DNA of 33,959 bases from Oscillospiraceae bacterium (GCA_015063795.1 SVTL01000018.1:1-33959), one strand, 5' to 3'; shown: positions 25,063-33,851, numbered from the stretch's first letter. The notes: a model not told the origin generated them from the letters alone. Program-made: numbers and translations.

Positions 25063-26445
25063 ATGGTTCATCAGTATAAACTGGGCGGATACAACATTGT
25101 GCTCGACATCTGCTCGGGCTCGGTCCATGCGGTGGACGACATCGCTTACGACATCATCGCCCTTTACGAGCAGAAGGACAGAGCATCCGTCCTTGCCGAA
25201 ATAAAGGAAAAATACGCCGATTCCAATCAAGTCAGCGAGCAGGACATCGCCGAATGCTACGATCAGGTGACAGCGCTGAAGGAAAGCGGTCAGCTGTTTG
25301 CCGAGGACACCTTCGAGCCCATGGCGGGCAAGCTGAAGGAAAAGACGGCAGGCGTTGTCAAGGCTCTTTGCCTGCACATTGCCCACACCTGCAATCTGAA
25401 CTGCTCCTACTGCTTCGCCAGCCAGGGCAAGTACCACGGCGACCGCGCGATCATGAGCTTTGAGGTGGGCAAGCGGGCTCTGGATTTTCTGATTGAGAAT
25501 TCGGGTAGCCGCCGCAATCTGGAGGTCGACTTCTTCGGCGGTGAGCCGCTGATGAATTTTGACGTTGTAAAACAGCTGGTTGCCTATGCCCGCAGCGTGG
25601 AAAAGCAGCACAACAAAAACTTCCGCTTCACGCTCACCACCAACGGTATGCTGATCGACGACGATGTGATCGACTTCGCCAACCGCGAGATGAGCAATGT
25701 GGTGCTGAGTCTGGACGGACGCAAGGAGATCCACGACCGCTTCCGCGTTGATTACAGCGGCAAGGGCAGCTTTGACACCATCGTTCCCAAATTCCAGAAG
25801 CTGGTGAACGCCCGCGGCGGCAAGAACTACTATATGCGCGGCACCTTCACCCACGCCAACCCCGACTTTTTGAAGGACATTCAGACCATGCTGGATCTCG
25901 GCTTCACCGAGCTGAGCATGGAGCCTGTGGTCTGCGCTCCCGGCGATCCTTCCGAGCTGACCGAGGCCGATCTGCCCATCGTGCTTGACCAGTATGAGAA
26001 GCTGGCGTTCCTGATGCGTCAGCGTGACAAGGAGGGGCGTCCCTTCACCTTCTACCACTACATGATCGATCTCAACGACGGTCCCTGCATCTACAAGCGC
26101 ATCTCTGGCTGCGGCTCGGGCACCGAATACATGGCCGTTACCCCTTGGGGCGACCTCTACCCCTGCCATCAGTTTGTGGGCGAGGAGGCCTATAAGCTGG
26201 GCGACATCTGGACAGGCGTGACCAACAAATGTGCACAGGACGAGTTTGCCTCCTGCAACGTCTACGCCCGTCCCGAATGCCGCGACTGCTGGGCGAAGCT
26301 CTACTGCTCGGGCGGCTGTGCGGCCAACGCGCTCCACTCCACCGGCTCGGTCAAGGGTGTGTACGAATACGGCTGCAAGCTCTTCCGCAAGCGTATGGAA
26401 TGCGCCATCATGGTGGCCGTTGCCCGCGCGTTTGAGGACGCATGA
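25063..26445 (+). CDS. scfB: SCIFF peptide maturase, radical SAM/SPASM enzyme
   Basis: 460 residues from MVHQYKLGGYN, set by GAGGAGA; the longer frame would start in the terminator. The N-terminal peptide-binding (RRE-like) region holds NIVLDICSGSVHAVDD. The radical SAM core has CNLNCSYC (Cys110, 114, 117) for the SAM-bound 4Fe-4S cluster and FFGGEPLMNF. The C-terminal SPASM domain has GCGSGTEYMAV, YPCHQFVGEE, then CNVYARPECRDCWAKLYCSGGC, which binds auxiliary clusters. It installs thioether bonds in the ScfA core. The stop overlaps the start of the decarboxylase-family gene. Confidence 0.96.
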   Translation: MVHQYKLGGYNIVLDICSGSVHAVDDIAYDIIALYEQKDRASVLAEIKEKYADSNQVSEQDIAECYDQVTALKESGQLFAEDTFEPMAGKLKEKTAGVVKALCLHIAHTCNLNCSYCFASQGKYHGDRAIMSFEVGKRALDFLIENSGSRRNLEVDFFGGEPLMNFDVVKQLVAYARSVEKQHNKNFRFTLTTNGMLIDDDVIDFANREMSNVVLSLDGRKEIHDRFRVDYSGKGSFDTIVPKFQKLVNARGGKNYYMRGTFTHANPDFLKDIQTMLDLGFTELSMEPVVCAPGDPSELTEADLPIVLDQYEKLAFLMRQRDKEGRPFTFYHYMIDLNDGPCIYKRISGCGSGTEYMAVTPWGDLYPCHQFVGEEAYKLGDIWTGVTNKCAQDEFASCNVYARPECRDCWAKLYCSGGCAANALHSTGSVKGVYEYGCKLFRKRMECAIMVAVARAFEDA

Positions 26446-27785
26446 TGAACACCCCGATCTGCGATTTCGTCAAAGCATACGCCGAAAGCGGTGCTTTGCG
26501 TCTGCATATGCCCGGACACAAGGGTGTCCCCCTGTTGGGAAGCGAGCCGCTTGACATCACCGAGATCGACGGGGCCGACTCCCTCTTTGCTCCAGACGGC
26601 ATCATCCGTCAGAGCGAAGAAAACGCCTCTTCTTTGTTCGGCGCACATACCTTTTATTCCACCGAGGGATCGTCGCTCTGCATCCGCGCCATGCTCTACC
26701 TGACGGCGCTTTATGCCAAAGAGCAGGGCAAGCGCTTTCGCATCGCCGCCGGCCGCAACGCGCACAAGGCCTTTCTGTCCGCTGCGGCGCTCACCGATGC
26801 CGACATTCTGTGGCTGGTCCCGAAAGAAAGCGACTCCTATCTCTCCTGTCCTCTGAGCGCGGAGGATCTGGAAAAGGTGCTGAGCGAAGAGGACGAAAAG
26901 CCCGCAGCGGTCTACCTGACCTCGCCCGACTATCTGGGGCACACATCCGACATCGCCTCGTTGGCGGAGGTCTGCCGCCGTCACGGTGTTCTGCTGTTGG
27001 TCGATAACGCCCACGGCGCTTATTTGAAGTTTCTCTCGCCCTCCCGTCATCCGCTGGATCTGGGGGCCGACCTCTGCTGTGATTCGGCGCACAAAACCCT
27101 CCCTGCGCTGACGGGCAGTGCCTATCTGCACATCTCCCCCTCTGCGCCCCCTCTCTTTGCCGAGCAGGCGAAAAACGCGCTTTCCCTCTTCGGCACCACC
27201 AGTCCGTCCTATCTGATCCTGCAGTCACTGGACCGCTGCAATGCCTATCTGGCTGACGGCTATGCCGGCAAGCTGGCGCGGTTTCTGAGTGAGGCCGGGC
27301 AGGCAAAGGATACGCTGCGAAAACACGGCTACATCCTGCGCGGAGCCGAGCCGCTGAAGGTGACGGTGGACGCCAAGCCATACGGCTATCGCGGCACCGA
27401 GCTGGCTTCGCTTCTGGCGGAAAAAGGCATCGTTTCCGAATTTGCCGATCCCGACTTTCTCGTGCTGATGCTGACGCCCGAGATCGGCCGTGACGGTCTG
27501 GCAAGGATGACGAACGCGCTCCTATCCATTCCCCCAAAAGCGCCCATCACCGTCGGTCCGCCTGCCTTTCATCTGCCGAAACAGGGGATGAATCTTCGCA
27601 AGGCTCTTTTTTCGCCCAGCGAACAAGTCAAGGCTTCTGACAGCCTCGGACGTATGCTGGCTGTGGTCACGGTCGGCTGTCCGCCTGCGGTTCCGATCGT
27701 TGTCAGCGGCGAAGTGATCGATCAGGACGCCGTCAAGGTCTTTGCCTATTACGGGATCGAGACCTGCACGGTTGTGAAGGAATAA
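26442..27785 (+). CDS. PLP-dependent Orn/Lys/Arg decarboxylase family protein
   Basis: 447 residues; ATGATGA overlaps the scfB stop, so it is translationally coupled. Fold-type I PLP enzyme with the family opening LRLHMPGHKG, TEIDGADSLF, HTFYSTEGSS, then VDNAHGAY (usual VDEAHG; Asp contacts the PLP ring) and the Schiff-base lysine in DSAHKTLPALTG. A shortened C-terminal domain follows. Length matches the compact Bacillus SpeA/YaaO type rather than the roughly 700-residue inducible enzymes. It would decarboxylate a basic amino acid to a polyamine precursor. The specific substrate cannot be told. A terminator follows at once. Confidence 0.9.
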   Translation: MMNTPICDFVKAYAESGALRLHMPGHKGVPLLGSEPLDITEIDGADSLFAPDGIIRQSEENASSLFGAHTFYSTEGSSLCIRAMLYLTALYAKEQGKRFRIAAGRNAHKAFLSAAALTDADILWLVPKESDSYLSCPLSAEDLEKVLSEEDEKPAAVYLTSPDYLGHTSDIASLAEVCRRHGVLLLVDNAHGAYLKFLSPSRHPLDLGADLCCDSAHKTLPALTGSAYLHISPSAPPLFAEQAKNALSLFGTTSPSYLILQSLDRCNAYLADGYAGKLARFLSEAGQAKDTLRKHGYILRGAEPLKVTVDAKPYGYRGTELASLLAEKGIVSEFADPDFLVLMLTPEIGRDGLARMTNALLSIPPKAPITVGPPAFHLPKQGMNLRKALFSPSEQVKASDSLGRMLAVVTVGCPPAVPIVVSGEVIDQDAVKVFAYYGIETCTVVKE

Positions 27786-27792
27786 AAAAATT

Positions 27793-27819
27793 GGGCACCG
27801 CCGAAACGGTGCCCTTTTT
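27793..27819. terminator. Bidirectional intrinsic terminator
   Basis: GGGCACCG (27793-27800) pairs with CGGTGCCC (27807-27814), followed by TTTTT and preceded by an A-run. It serves the convergent decarboxylase and RNA methyltransferase genes. Confidence 0.93.
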
Positions 27820-27829
27820 GTGTGCGTTT

Positions 27830-28615
27830 TTATTCTTTTCCTCGCATCTGCCGCATGGCCTCAAAGGCGATGACGGTGGCGGCGGAGACGGTGGAAAGTG
27901 CGCCGTCAAAGTCTCTGCCGTAGTCGATGCGGACGCGGACATCCGCCGAGGCAACCACCTCTCTCTTGATGCCCCTCTTTTCGCCGCCGATGATCAGCAG
28001 CATGGGACGGGCGAAGGTCGTTTCATAAAGCCCGGTTGAGTTTTTCATCTCGGCGCAGTAGATCTTGTATCCTCTCTTTTTCATCAGCGACACCGCATGG
28101 GTTTCCTCCGCGGTATAGAGAGGCATCCGCTCGCTGGCTCCGGCTGAGGATCGGCAGACCACGCCCGCCGCACTCATCCAGTTGCGTGGCGGCAGGATCA
28201 CACCGTCCACCCCGGCCGCGTACAGGCTCCGCAGGGCAAAGCCGAAGTTATACGGATCCTCCACGCCGTCAAGCATCACAAAAAAGCCGTTTTGCGGGAT
28301 ATCCTTCTCGGTCAGCGGCGGAAGCTCTCGTTCGGTGCATTCGGCGACGATCCCGCCGTGGGTGTGCCCAACGGTCATCGAATCGATCACCTCCGAGCGC
28401 ACCACCTCCACCGGGAAGGAGTGCACCTCGCCCAGCCGCCTGACCAGCGCCAGATCCAGCGCTTTCTTGGGCAGCTTGCCCTCGTCAAACAGCACGCGCT
28501 TCACAGACCGTCCGCCCTCTTTTCCGCAACATTCGCAGACCGCCTTCAGCGAGACCATCCCCTCAAAAAGATTGCCTGCCAAGTATTTTTGTTCTTCTTT
28601 TTTTCCTTGTATCAT
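27830..28615 (-). CDS. TrmH/SpoU-family RNA 2'-O-methyltransferase (RlmB-like)
   Basis: 261 residues, GAGGA before the ATG. A short N-terminal substrate-binding region precedes the SPOUT knotted domain. Motif 1 is LDGVEDPYNFGFALRSLYAAG, motif 2 IIGGEKRGIKREV, and motif 3 around LSTVSAATVIAFE (the usual LNVSxA is LSTVSA here). It transfers a methyl from SAM to a ribose 2'-OH of rRNA or tRNA; RlmB-type 23S guanosine modification is the nearest guess. It is the last gene of the Ppx/GppA operon, 27 bases after the lipoprotein gene. The altered motif 3 makes the exact target uncertain. Confidence 0.85.
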   Translation of the reverse strand: MIQGKKEEQKYLAGNLFEGMVSLKAVCECCGKEGGRSVKRVLFDEGKLPKKALDLALVRRLGEVHSFPVEVVRSEVIDSMTVGHTHGGIVAECTERELPPLTEKDIPQNGFFVMLDGVEDPYNFGFALRSLYAAGVDGVILPPRNWMSAAGVVCRSSAGASERMPLYTAEETHAVSLMKKRGYKIYCAEMKNSTGLYETTFARPMLLIIGGEKRGIKREVVASADVRVRIDYGRDFDGALSTVSAATVIAFEAMRQMRGKE

Positions 28616-28642
28616 GTCTGTCCTCTTTCAGCAGTTCAAACG

Positions 28643-29305
28643 TCAGCGTTTCCAAACGCTCTTGATATAGGGCTCGTCCTCGGTCTTGATGAAGAGGACC
28701 TCGAATTTTTCGCCGTAATCGCCGCTGTCCGTCCCATCCGCAGACAGACCGTAGGCACGGAGCAGGAGGCGGTAGGTATGCTCACTCTCGGTGCATTCGT
28801 AGACCGTGTACCGTCTCTCGCTGCGAATCGGCTGGCGATCGGCGGTAAAAGCCTCGACAGACTCGAGATAGTCAAAATACTCGGTGTCAAACGCACGCAC
28901 GTTCACTTGGTCAAAGGTGCTGTGCAAAGCATAATCAAACGCCTCACGCGGGATCAGAAAATAGAGATTACGCTCAGGGTACATTGCCTTTGCGCTCTCG
29001 TACAGCTCGGTCTGACCGGTATAAAGGGCGAAATCGGTTGCCAGCATGCCGGCAAGGAGCGAATTGCAAAGCGCCTCCTTTTCATCGGCAAAGCGGTCAA
29101 AGAAAATGGGATCGAGCGAGGTGGTAAACAGAGGCTCCAGCCGTTGGCAGAGCGTGCGTGCCAGATCCGAATCGCTTCCGTGGATCACGCTCACCTCTTC
29201 TTGATCGTACCCCTCCTCCCAAACAAACGCGGCCAAGCGGTCGCATGAGGTCAGCAGAAGCGCAAGAGAAAGCAGAACCGACAGGCAGGTCATACGCTTT
29301 TTCAT
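28643..29305 (-). CDS. Lipoprotein of unknown function
   Basis: 220 residues. The lipoprotein signal peptide MKKRMTCLSVLLSLALLLTSC ends in lipobox LTSC. The mature part is acidic with several Tyr/Phe-rich strands, for example ERNLYFLIPREAFDY and RRYTVYECTESEHTYRLLLR, and ends KSVWKR. I do not recognise a family. Its ATG overlaps the stop of the Ppx/GppA gene (ATGA), so both are made together. It would sit on the outer face of the membrane. Confidence 0.8.
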   Translation of the reverse strand: MKKRMTCLSVLLSLALLLTSCDRLAAFVWEEGYDQEEVSVIHGSDSDLARTLCQRLEPLFTTSLDPIFFDRFADEKEALCNSLLAGMLATDFALYTGQTELYESAKAMYPERNLYFLIPREAFDYALHSTFDQVNVRAFDTEYFDYLESVEAFTADRQPIRSERRYTVYECTESEHTYRLLLRAYGLSADGTDSGDYGEKFEVLFIKTEDEPYIKSVWKR

Positions 29306-30216
29306 CGGATCTCCCCCTTTTCGATGCGTTCGTACACATAGCCCTCCCGCATACCCATGGCGCTGACCACCACCGTCTCGCTTCCCAGATGTCTTACGAT
29401 GGCGCGGAAGGCTGCCGCCGCAGGAAAGAGCAGGTTATACCGATCCTCCACCAGCCGTTTCAGAACCGACGGATCCTTGTCTTGATAAAAGGACAGCACC
29501 TCGCCAAGCGCATTGGGAGAAAAGGAAAAGCCATTGTCATCGGAGCAGGCGATCCCTTTGGCGTGGCGGTAGGCAAGAGCCGCCGCACGGGCGCTTCCCC
29601 CTGCCATATACAGCATCGGGGCGCTTTGCCCGGGCACGCCGCAGGCAAGCAGATGCTCTTCCACCGCACGCTCGATGGCCTCGCATTCCTCGCTTGTGGC
29701 CAATTCGCCCTTCACAAACCGCTGAAACAGCGACAGACAGCCGAAGGGCATGCTCACATGAAAGTGCGGCCTCCCCTGTTCAAACAGCACAATTTCCGTG
29801 CTTCCGCCCCCCATATCCAGCGTGGCGCCCGAGGCGGACGGATCGCGGACGGTGCCGTCCAAAACCGCGCGGCAGGAGAGAAGCGCCTCCCTCTGCTCGG
29901 AAATGAGATCGACGGTAAGCCCGGTTTCGCTCTTCACGCGCGCAATCACGCTTTCGCAGTTGGCCGCACGGCGCAGAGAGGCTGTGGCAAAGACAAAGGT
30001 CTTCTCTGCCCCCGCCTTTTCCGACTCGGTCTGATACTCCTTTATGGTCTTCAGGAGGACAGCGATCCCCTCTTCGCTCAGCCCCTCGCTTGTGCAGTAA
30101 GCAATCAGGCGGCAAAGGGTACTCTTTTTGCCCGCGAGGACAAAGCGTCCCTCTTCCACGGCAAACAGCGACATTTTCACCGTGTTGGAGCCAATATCGA
30201 TGACATTGACGATCAT
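29302..30216 (-). CDS. Ppx/GppA phosphatase family protein
   Basis: 304 residues from MIVNVIDIGSNTVK; AAAGGGGG six bases upstream selects this ATG over one two codons earlier. ASKHA-fold ATPase-like enzyme: phosphate-1 loop DIGSNTVKM, ISEQREA catalytic Glu region, phosphate-2 loop LDMGGGSTEIVL, and adenosine-like loop MAGGSARAAA. Short members such as this (no C-terminal HD domain) are exopolyphosphatases or pppGpp phosphohydrolases, tying it to phosphate or stringent-response metabolism. It heads an operon with the lipoprotein and the RNA methyltransferase under the promoter at 30247-30275. Confidence 0.92.
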   Translation of the reverse strand: MIVNVIDIGSNTVKMSLFAVEEGRFVLAGKKSTLCRLIAYCTSEGLSEEGIAVLLKTIKEYQTESEKAGAEKTFVFATASLRRAANCESVIARVKSETGLTVDLISEQREALLSCRAVLDGTVRDPSASGATLDMGGGSTEIVLFEQGRPHFHVSMPFGCLSLFQRFVKGELATSEECEAIERAVEEHLLACGVPGQSAPMLYMAGGSARAAALAYRHAKGIACSDDNGFSFSPNALGEVLSFYQDKDPSVLKRLVEDRYNLLFPAAAAFRAIVRHLGSETVVVSAMGMREGYVYERIEKGEIR

Positions 30217-30246
30217 ATACATCCCCCTTTTTCTTTCTTTTCTTTT

Positions 30247-30275
30247 ATTATACCAGTGCGCGGGACGGATTTCAA
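30247..30275 (-). promoter_or_regulatory. Sigma-A promoter of the Ppx/GppA operon
   Basis: On the minus strand, TTGAAA (30270-30275), a 17-bp spacer, then TATAAT (30247-30252) with TGG extended -10. It is divergent from sigK. Confidence 0.88.
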
Positions 30276-30327
30276 TAACTTTTTCTGTTTTTTTGCGATT
30301 CATTCTCCCTCTTGCCGGCAAAAGCGG

Positions 30328-30356
30328 ACATATGCGCTCCTGTTTGCGCATACACA
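30328..30356 (+). promoter_or_regulatory. SigE-like mother-cell promoter of sigK
   Basis: ACATATG (30328-30334), exactly 14 bases, then CATACACA (30349-30356). The known SigE consensus is KMATATT-N14-CATACA-T, so 5 of 7 and 6 of 7 defined positions match. No good sigma-A promoter is seen here. The boxes sit in a 7-bp inverted repeat (TATGCGC 30331-30337 with GCGCATA 30346-30352). A small GGGGC/GCCCC hairpin (30365-30379) follows in the leader. Confidence 0.55.
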
Positions 30357-30404
30357 TGGAAAAAGGGGCTCCGCGCCCCGATTCTGACCAAGAAGAGGTG
30401 TTTG

Positions 30405-31103
30405 ATGATGGATCTGTCCAACCCGCTTTTTTCCCTCTTGTTTCTGTTTTTGAAGCTGACGCCCGCCCAATCCTTTCCGCCGCCTCTGCCGCCCGAAGAG
30501 GAGCGCGACTGCTTTCTTCGCATGAAACAGGGGGACCGTGCCGCACGCGACAAGCTGATCGAGCACAACCTGCGGCTGGTGGCGCACATCGTCCGCAAAT
30601 ACTACACCGCCTGCAAGAATCAGGACGACATCCTCTCGGTGGGCACCATCGGGCTGATCAAGGCCATCGACTCTTTCAAGATCGAAAACGGCGCCCGCTT
30701 TGCCACCTACGCCAGCAAGTGCCTGCAGAATGAGATTTTGATGTACTTCCGCTCTCAGAAGAAGCTGTCCAACGAGGTGTCCATCCACGAGGTGATCGAC
30801 ACCGACAAGGACGGCAATCCGCTGACCTACATCGACATTGTCAGCAGCGAGGACACCATCGCCGAGGATCTGGATCGGAAGATCAAGAGCAGCAAGGCCA
30901 TGAAGATCATCGATGAGGAGCTGACCGAGCGCGAAAAGGAGATCATCGTCGGCCGCTACGGACTGGGCTCCTCCCCTGCCGCCACTCAGCGCGAGATCGC
31001 CGACCGCATGGGCATCTCACGCTCCTATGTATCGCGCATCGAAAAAAGCGCCTTGAAAAAGCTTCACGATCGCATCTGCCGTCCCGGCTTTTATCTTTTT
31101 TGA
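30405..31103 (+). CDS. sigK: Sporulation sigma factor K (pro-sigma-K)
   Basis: About 232 residues (or 231 from the second ATG); GAGGTG lies four or seven bases before the tandem ATGs. The N-terminus is a hydrophobic pro-sequence (LFSLLFLFLKL) followed by FPPPLPPEEE, matching the pro-sigma-K layout that is removed by an intramembrane protease. Region 2 has KLIEHNLRLVAHIVRKY and SVGTIGLIKAIDSF; region 4 has LTEREKEIIVGRYGL and the helix-turn-helix TQREIADRMGISRSYVSRIE. It directs late mother-cell transcription (coat, cortex lysis, spore maturation). The gene is continuous, with no intervening skin element. polA follows 87 bases later with its own promoter. Confidence 0.94.
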   Translation: MMDLSNPLFSLLFLFLKLTPAQSFPPPLPPEEERDCFLRMKQGDRAARDKLIEHNLRLVAHIVRKYYTACKNQDDILSVGTIGLIKAIDSFKIENGARFATYASKCLQNEILMYFRSQKKLSNEVSIHEVIDTDKDGNPLTYIDIVSSEDTIAEDLDRKIKSSKAMKIIDEELTEREKEIIVGRYGLGSSPAATQREIADRMGISRSYVSRIEKSALKKLHDRICRPGFYLF

Positions 31104-31122
31104 AGCAATGGAGCGTCCTCTC

Positions 31123-31151
31123 TTGTAAAAAAAGCGAAACTGTGGTAGAAT
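31123..31151 (+). promoter_or_regulatory. Sigma-A promoter of polA
   Basis: TTGTAA (31123-31128), a 17-bp spacer and TAGAAT (31146-31151) with TGG extended -10, 40 bases before the polA start. Confidence 0.8.
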
Positions 31152-31190
31152 AGAGAAAAGACAATGCATTTTCACGGAAGGATAACAGCT

Positions 31191-33692
31191 ATGAGCAGGA
31201 AACTCCTTGTCATCGACGGCAACAGCATCCTCAACCGCGCCTTTTACGGCGTCCGCCCCCTCACCACCAAGGAGGGGCTCCCCACCAATGCGCTTTTCGG
31301 CTTTTCCAACATTCTTCTGCGGCATCTGGAGGCGATCCGTCCCGACTACGCCGCGGTGGCCTTTGACGTGAAGCATCCCACCTTCCGCCACGAGGCCTAC
31401 GGTGAATACAAGGCCGGGCGCAAGGGCATGCCCGAGGAATTGGCCGCCCAGCTTCCCTATGCCAAGGAGCTTTGCGAGGCGCTGGGACTTCATGTGCTCG
31501 AGCAGCCCGGCTTCGAGGCCGACGATCTGCTGGGTACGCTGGCGGCGCAGGCGTGCGAACACGGCGTCTCCTGTGACATCCTCACCGGCGACCGCGACTC
31601 TTTGCAGCTGATCGGAAACGATGTCTGTGTCCTGCTAGCGGGCAACAGCGATACCGTCCGCTTTGACGAGACCGCTTTTTTCGAGAAATACGGCGTTTCT
31701 CCCTCGGTGTTTGTGGACGTGAAGGCGCTGATGGGCGACAGCTCCGACAACATCCCCGGCGTGAAGGGCATCGGCGAAAAGACCGCGCTGGCGCTCATCT
31801 CTCAGTACGGCTCGCTGGATGCTCTCTACGCAGGCTTTGAAGAAAACAAGCATCCCGACAAGCTGAAGGAAAAGCTCCGCGGCGGCAAGGACGATGCCTA
31901 TCTCTCGCTCTTCCTCGCCCGCATCAAAACCGACGTTCCGCTCACGCTCTCCTTTGAGCAGCTTGCTTACGGGGGCTTTCAACATAACCTCTTGTATGAC
32001 CTTTTGACCAAGCTGGAATTCAGCGCCATGATCAAGCGGCTGAATTTGGAGGCAGGCGAAGAAAGCAGGACCGACATCGACTGCCGCGAGATCGCTCTGG
32101 TCGATCTGCCCGCAGGCACATATGCGATCCGCCGCGACGGTGAGCATCTGTATGCGGCGCATGAGAGCGTCTGCTTCCTTCTTCCCCTCTCTGACCTGCC
32201 CGCCCTGCTGCAGGACGACTGTTATCAAAAGATCTTCTTCGATTCCAAGGAATATGCCCGCGAAGCGCTTGCAAACGGCTTTGAGCTGCAGGGCTGTCAC
32301 TTCGACGTGATGCTTGCCGCCTATGTGCTCGATGCCGCCGACGGTACGAGCGATCTGTCCCGTCTCTCCGCCAAGTATCTGGGCAAGGGCGGCGAAAGCG
32401 AGGGCGCGGCGGCTGCGTGTTTGCTGTACGAGCTGTATGTCTGCCTGTCCGAGAAAATGAACGAGGAGGAGAACCGCCGTCTCTATGAAGAGATCGAGCG
32501 TCCTTTGGCCTTCACGCTGGCCCGGATGGAGCATATCGGCTTCAAGGTGGATGAAGAGCGTTTGAACGCTTACGGTCAGGTGCTGGAAAGCTCTGCCGAG
32601 GCTTTGCGTCAGCGGATCTATGCCGTCTCAGGCTGTGAATTCAACATCAATTCTCCCAAGCAGCTGGGCGAGGTTTTGTTTGACACCATGGGGCTCCCCC
32701 ACGGCAAAAAGACCAAGAGCGGCTACTCCACCTCCGCTGACATTCTGGAAAAGCTCCGCTTCGCCTATCCGATCGTAGACGACATCCTCGAATACCGCCA
32801 GCTGGTCAAGCTGAAGGGAACCTACACCGACGGGCTTTGCAAGGTCATCTCCTCCGACGGGCGGATCCACACCCGCTTCAATCAGGCGCTGACGCAGACC
32901 GGTCGTCTCTCCTCGGCCGAACCCAATCTGCAGAACATCCCGATCCGCACCGCCAAGGGACGGGAGCTTCGCCGCTGCTTCGTGCCGCAGGACGATTCGT
33001 ATGTGCTGGTCGATGCCGACTATTCCCAGATCGAGCTTCGCATCCTGGCCCACATCGCCGACGACAAGGCCATGATCGAGGCGTTCGTCAACGGCGATGA
33101 CATCCACACCATCACCGCTTCCCAGGTCTTCGGTGTCTCCCCCGACTCGGTCACCCCCGAGCTGAGAAGCCGTGCCAAGGCCGTTAATTTCGGCATCGTG
33201 TACGGCATCAGCGACTTTTCGCTGGCTCAGGATCTTGGTGTGAGCCGCAACAGCGCCAAGTCCTACATCGAGGCCTATCTTGCCCACTATGCCGGCATCG
33301 CCTCTTATCTGAAGAACATCGTCGAGGAAGCCAAGACCAACGGATACGTGAAAACCATCTTCGGGCGCAAGCGCTTCATTCCCGAGCTGACTGCCTCCAA
33401 GGCCGTCATGCGGGCGTTCGGCGAGCGCGTTGCCATGAACAGCCCCATTCAGGGAAGCTCGGCGGACATCATCAAGATCGCCATGATCAATGCCGAAAAC
33501 AGCCTGAAGGAGGCCGGCATCGAGGCCCGTCTCATCCTGCAGGTCCACGACGAGCTGGTGGTGGAGGCCAAAAAGGACTGTGCGGAGCAGGCCGGTGCCA
33601 TTCTCAAGCGCGAGATGGAGAACGCCGTTACCCTTTCCCTGCCGCTGACGGTGGAGGTCAAGATCGGAAAGGACTGGCTGGAGGCTCATTAA
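31191..33692 (+). CDS. polA: DNA polymerase I
   Basis: 833 residues from MSRKLLVIDGNS, with GAAGGA upstream; a start nine codons earlier is less likely. The N-terminal 5'-3' exonuclease domain has LVIDGNS, FEADDLLGTLA, ILTGDRDSLQL and MGDSSDNIPGVKGIG. The middle 3'-5' exonuclease-like domain has lost the DxE metal site (FFDSKEYARE, HFDVMLAAYVLD), so proofreading is predicted to be absent, as in several Gram-positive Pol I enzymes. The polymerase domain has LVDADYSQIELRILAH (motif A), RAKAVNFGIVYG (motif B) and LQVHDELVVE (motif C). It fills gaps after RNA primer removal and in repair. Confidence 0.97.
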   Translation: MSRKLLVIDGNSILNRAFYGVRPLTTKEGLPTNALFGFSNILLRHLEAIRPDYAAVAFDVKHPTFRHEAYGEYKAGRKGMPEELAAQLPYAKELCEALGLHVLEQPGFEADDLLGTLAAQACEHGVSCDILTGDRDSLQLIGNDVCVLLAGNSDTVRFDETAFFEKYGVSPSVFVDVKALMGDSSDNIPGVKGIGEKTALALISQYGSLDALYAGFEENKHPDKLKEKLRGGKDDAYLSLFLARIKTDVPLTLSFEQLAYGGFQHNLLYDLLTKLEFSAMIKRLNLEAGEESRTDIDCREIALVDLPAGTYAIRRDGEHLYAAHESVCFLLPLSDLPALLQDDCYQKIFFDSKEYAREALANGFELQGCHFDVMLAAYVLDAADGTSDLSRLSAKYLGKGGESEGAAAACLLYELYVCLSEKMNEEENRRLYEEIERPLAFTLARMEHIGFKVDEERLNAYGQVLESSAEALRQRIYAVSGCEFNINSPKQLGEVLFDTMGLPHGKKTKSGYSTSADILEKLRFAYPIVDDILEYRQLVKLKGTYTDGLCKVISSDGRIHTRFNQALTQTGRLSSAEPNLQNIPIRTAKGRELRRCFVPQDDSYVLVDADYSQIELRILAHIADDKAMIEAFVNGDDIHTITASQVFGVSPDSVTPELRSRAKAVNFGIVYGISDFSLAQDLGVSRNSAKSYIEAYLAHYAGIASYLKNIVEEAKTNGYVKTIFGRKRFIPELTASKAVMRAFGERVAMNSPIQGSSADIIKIAMINAENSLKEAGIEARLILQVHDELVVEAKKDCAEQAGAILKREMENAVTLSLPLTVEVKIGKDWLEAH

Positions 33693-33736
33693 TTGTAAAA
33701 AAATTGTGAAAATTGAATTTTCCGCCGCCGCCCCTC

Positions 33737-33765
33737 TTGCAAAATCTACTATTATATGATATACT
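33737..33765 (+). promoter_or_regulatory. Sigma-A promoter of rpsB
   Basis: TTGCAA (33737-33742), a 17-bp spacer and TATACT (33760-33765) preceded by TGA. A leader of about 80 bases lies between it and the rpsB start. Confidence 0.85.
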
Positions 33766-33851
33766 TTTTTGGAAATTCACACACGGGACGATCTTCGGTT
33801 GAAGCAAAAATCGGTTCCGTGGTGGAAAAATAACCGAAGGAGGACATTCAC

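Noticed and set aside
30365..30379. Terminator between the divergent promoters and sigK
   Set aside because: GGGGC/GCCCC lacks a T-run and lies inside the predicted sigK leader.
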